From Alistipes sp. (GTDB lineage: Bacteria; Bacteroidota; Bacteroidia; Bacteroidales; Rikenellaceae), in assembly GCA_017561105.1 (NCBI GenBank), contig JAFZDR010000228.1, positions 1 to 7,774 of the forward strand: a DNA stretch of 7,774 nt, in the 5' to 3' direction. Shown piece after piece: positions 7,487 to 7,774 of the stretch; the first letter of the stretch is position 1, and each line of letters starts with the position of its first letter. The position numbers and the translations under genes are program-made. The notes under the pieces were generated by a model. The model ran no database searches. It was not told the origin of the DNA and worked only from the letters and a program-made list of their open reading frames with translations.

Positions 7487-7551
7487 AATGACATTGAATG
7501 GCAATGAATAACATGCGTTCGCGTTCGCTCACTGAATGGCATTGAATGACA
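7487..7551. repeat. Short repeat-rich intergenic element after murE
   Basis: The spacer between murE and the next gene contains several direct repeats. AATGACA stands at both ends (7487-7493 and 7545-7551). CATTGAATG occurs at 7492 and 7540. TGAATGGCAATGAAT (7495-7509) recurs with one change at 7533-7547. Between them GCGTTC is duplicated in tandem (7515-7526). No TANNTTTG box and no convincing terminator hairpin are seen, so transcription may continue from murE. It could be a decayed or miniature dispersed intergenic element, but that is inference. Confidence 0.55.
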
Positions 7552-7564
7552 AAAATTAGGAACA

Positions 7565-7774
7565 ATGAAGAAAGTTCACAAAATATATCTGATATCACTG
7601 ATAATAATAGCCGTGCCTTTTGTTGCGCTATGGTGCCTCGCATTATATGAGTTGGAACACGATCCCTATTCATTATCGAGAGAGAATCCTGACTATGTAG
7701 AGACTCTTATAGAGGTCGATTTACCCGATATAGCCGCAACTAAGAGCGAATATAATGGTCAGCGTTGGCTTGCA
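7565..7774 (+). CDS. Unrecognised membrane-anchored protein, N-terminal 70 residues (3' end outside window)
   Basis: An open frame starts at ATG 7565 (MKKVHKIYLISLIIIAVP) and runs to the window end without a stop. It begins with a basic stretch, then a hydrophobic helix at about 7-28 (YLISLIIIAVPFVALWCLALY), then a polar acidic region (ELEHDPYSLSRENPDY and onward). This suggests an N-in membrane anchor or an uncleaved signal with the rest in the periplasm. Cys24 is preceded by Leu-Trp, which does not fit a lipobox. An A-rich stretch (ACAAAAATTAGGAACA) precedes the ATG, with a weak AGGA 5 nt upstream. It lies where mraY normally follows murE, but the sequence does not resemble the MraY N-terminus, and no known family is recognised. 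The gene call is fairly safe, but the function is unknown. Confidence 0.75.
   Translation, partial: MKKVHKIYLISLIIIAVPFVALWCLALYELEHDPYSLSRENPDYVETLIEVDLPDIAATKSEYNGQRWLA

Noticed and set aside
7437..7673. Minus-strand 78-codon frame over the murE end and spacer
   Set aside because: It overlaps the murE 3' end, the repeat-rich spacer and the start of the downstream + strand gene. It has no domain features and is better explained as a chance frame.

Overview
The window looks like a chromosomal segment of a Bacteroidota bacterium, most likely in the order Bacteroidales. The clues are two promoters of the TTTG-N19-TANNTTTG type, no strong Shine-Dalgarno sequences, a PASTA-bearing FtsI, a Bacteroidetes-style FtsL, and a MurE carrying the meso-diaminopimelate signature DNPR. 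Genus cannot be settled from the sequence alone. All real genes lie on the + strand.

Positions 1-1877 hold the last ~625 codons of pyruvate, phosphate dikinase (ppdK), whose 5' end lies outside the window. It ends at a strong intrinsic terminator.

Positions 1878-2349 are a 472-base non-coding region dense with signals. In order they are the ppdK terminator, four perfect 15-bp tandem repeats, an AT-rich stretch ending in a consensus Bacteroidetes promoter, and a ~94-nt segment with two hairpins. The second hairpin is a near-perfect intrinsic terminator, so the segment looks like a free-standing small RNA gene or a terminated leader. A second TANNTTTG promoter follows, then a perfect inverted repeat at the expected transcription start of rsmH.

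Positions 2350-7486 hold the start of the division and cell wall (dcw) cluster: rsmH, ftsL, ftsI and murE. They are tightly packed, with gaps of 4 and 7 nt and then an ATGA overlap, so they are very probably one operon. RsmH methylates 16S rRNA. FtsL and FtsI are inner-membrane divisome proteins for septal peptidoglycan synthesis. MurE adds meso-DAP to the UDP-MurNAc-peptide precursor in the cytoplasm.

Positions 7487-7774 depart from the usual dcw order. In place of mraY directly after murE there is a 78-nt spacer with internal repeats, then the first 70 codons of an unrecognised membrane-anchored protein that runs off the window. mraZ, often found just before rsmH, is also absent.

Most of the window is ordinary housekeeping sequence. 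The points worth a second look are the putative small RNA at ~2170-2263, the inverted repeat at the rsmH start, the N-terminally extended FtsL, and the interruption after murE.
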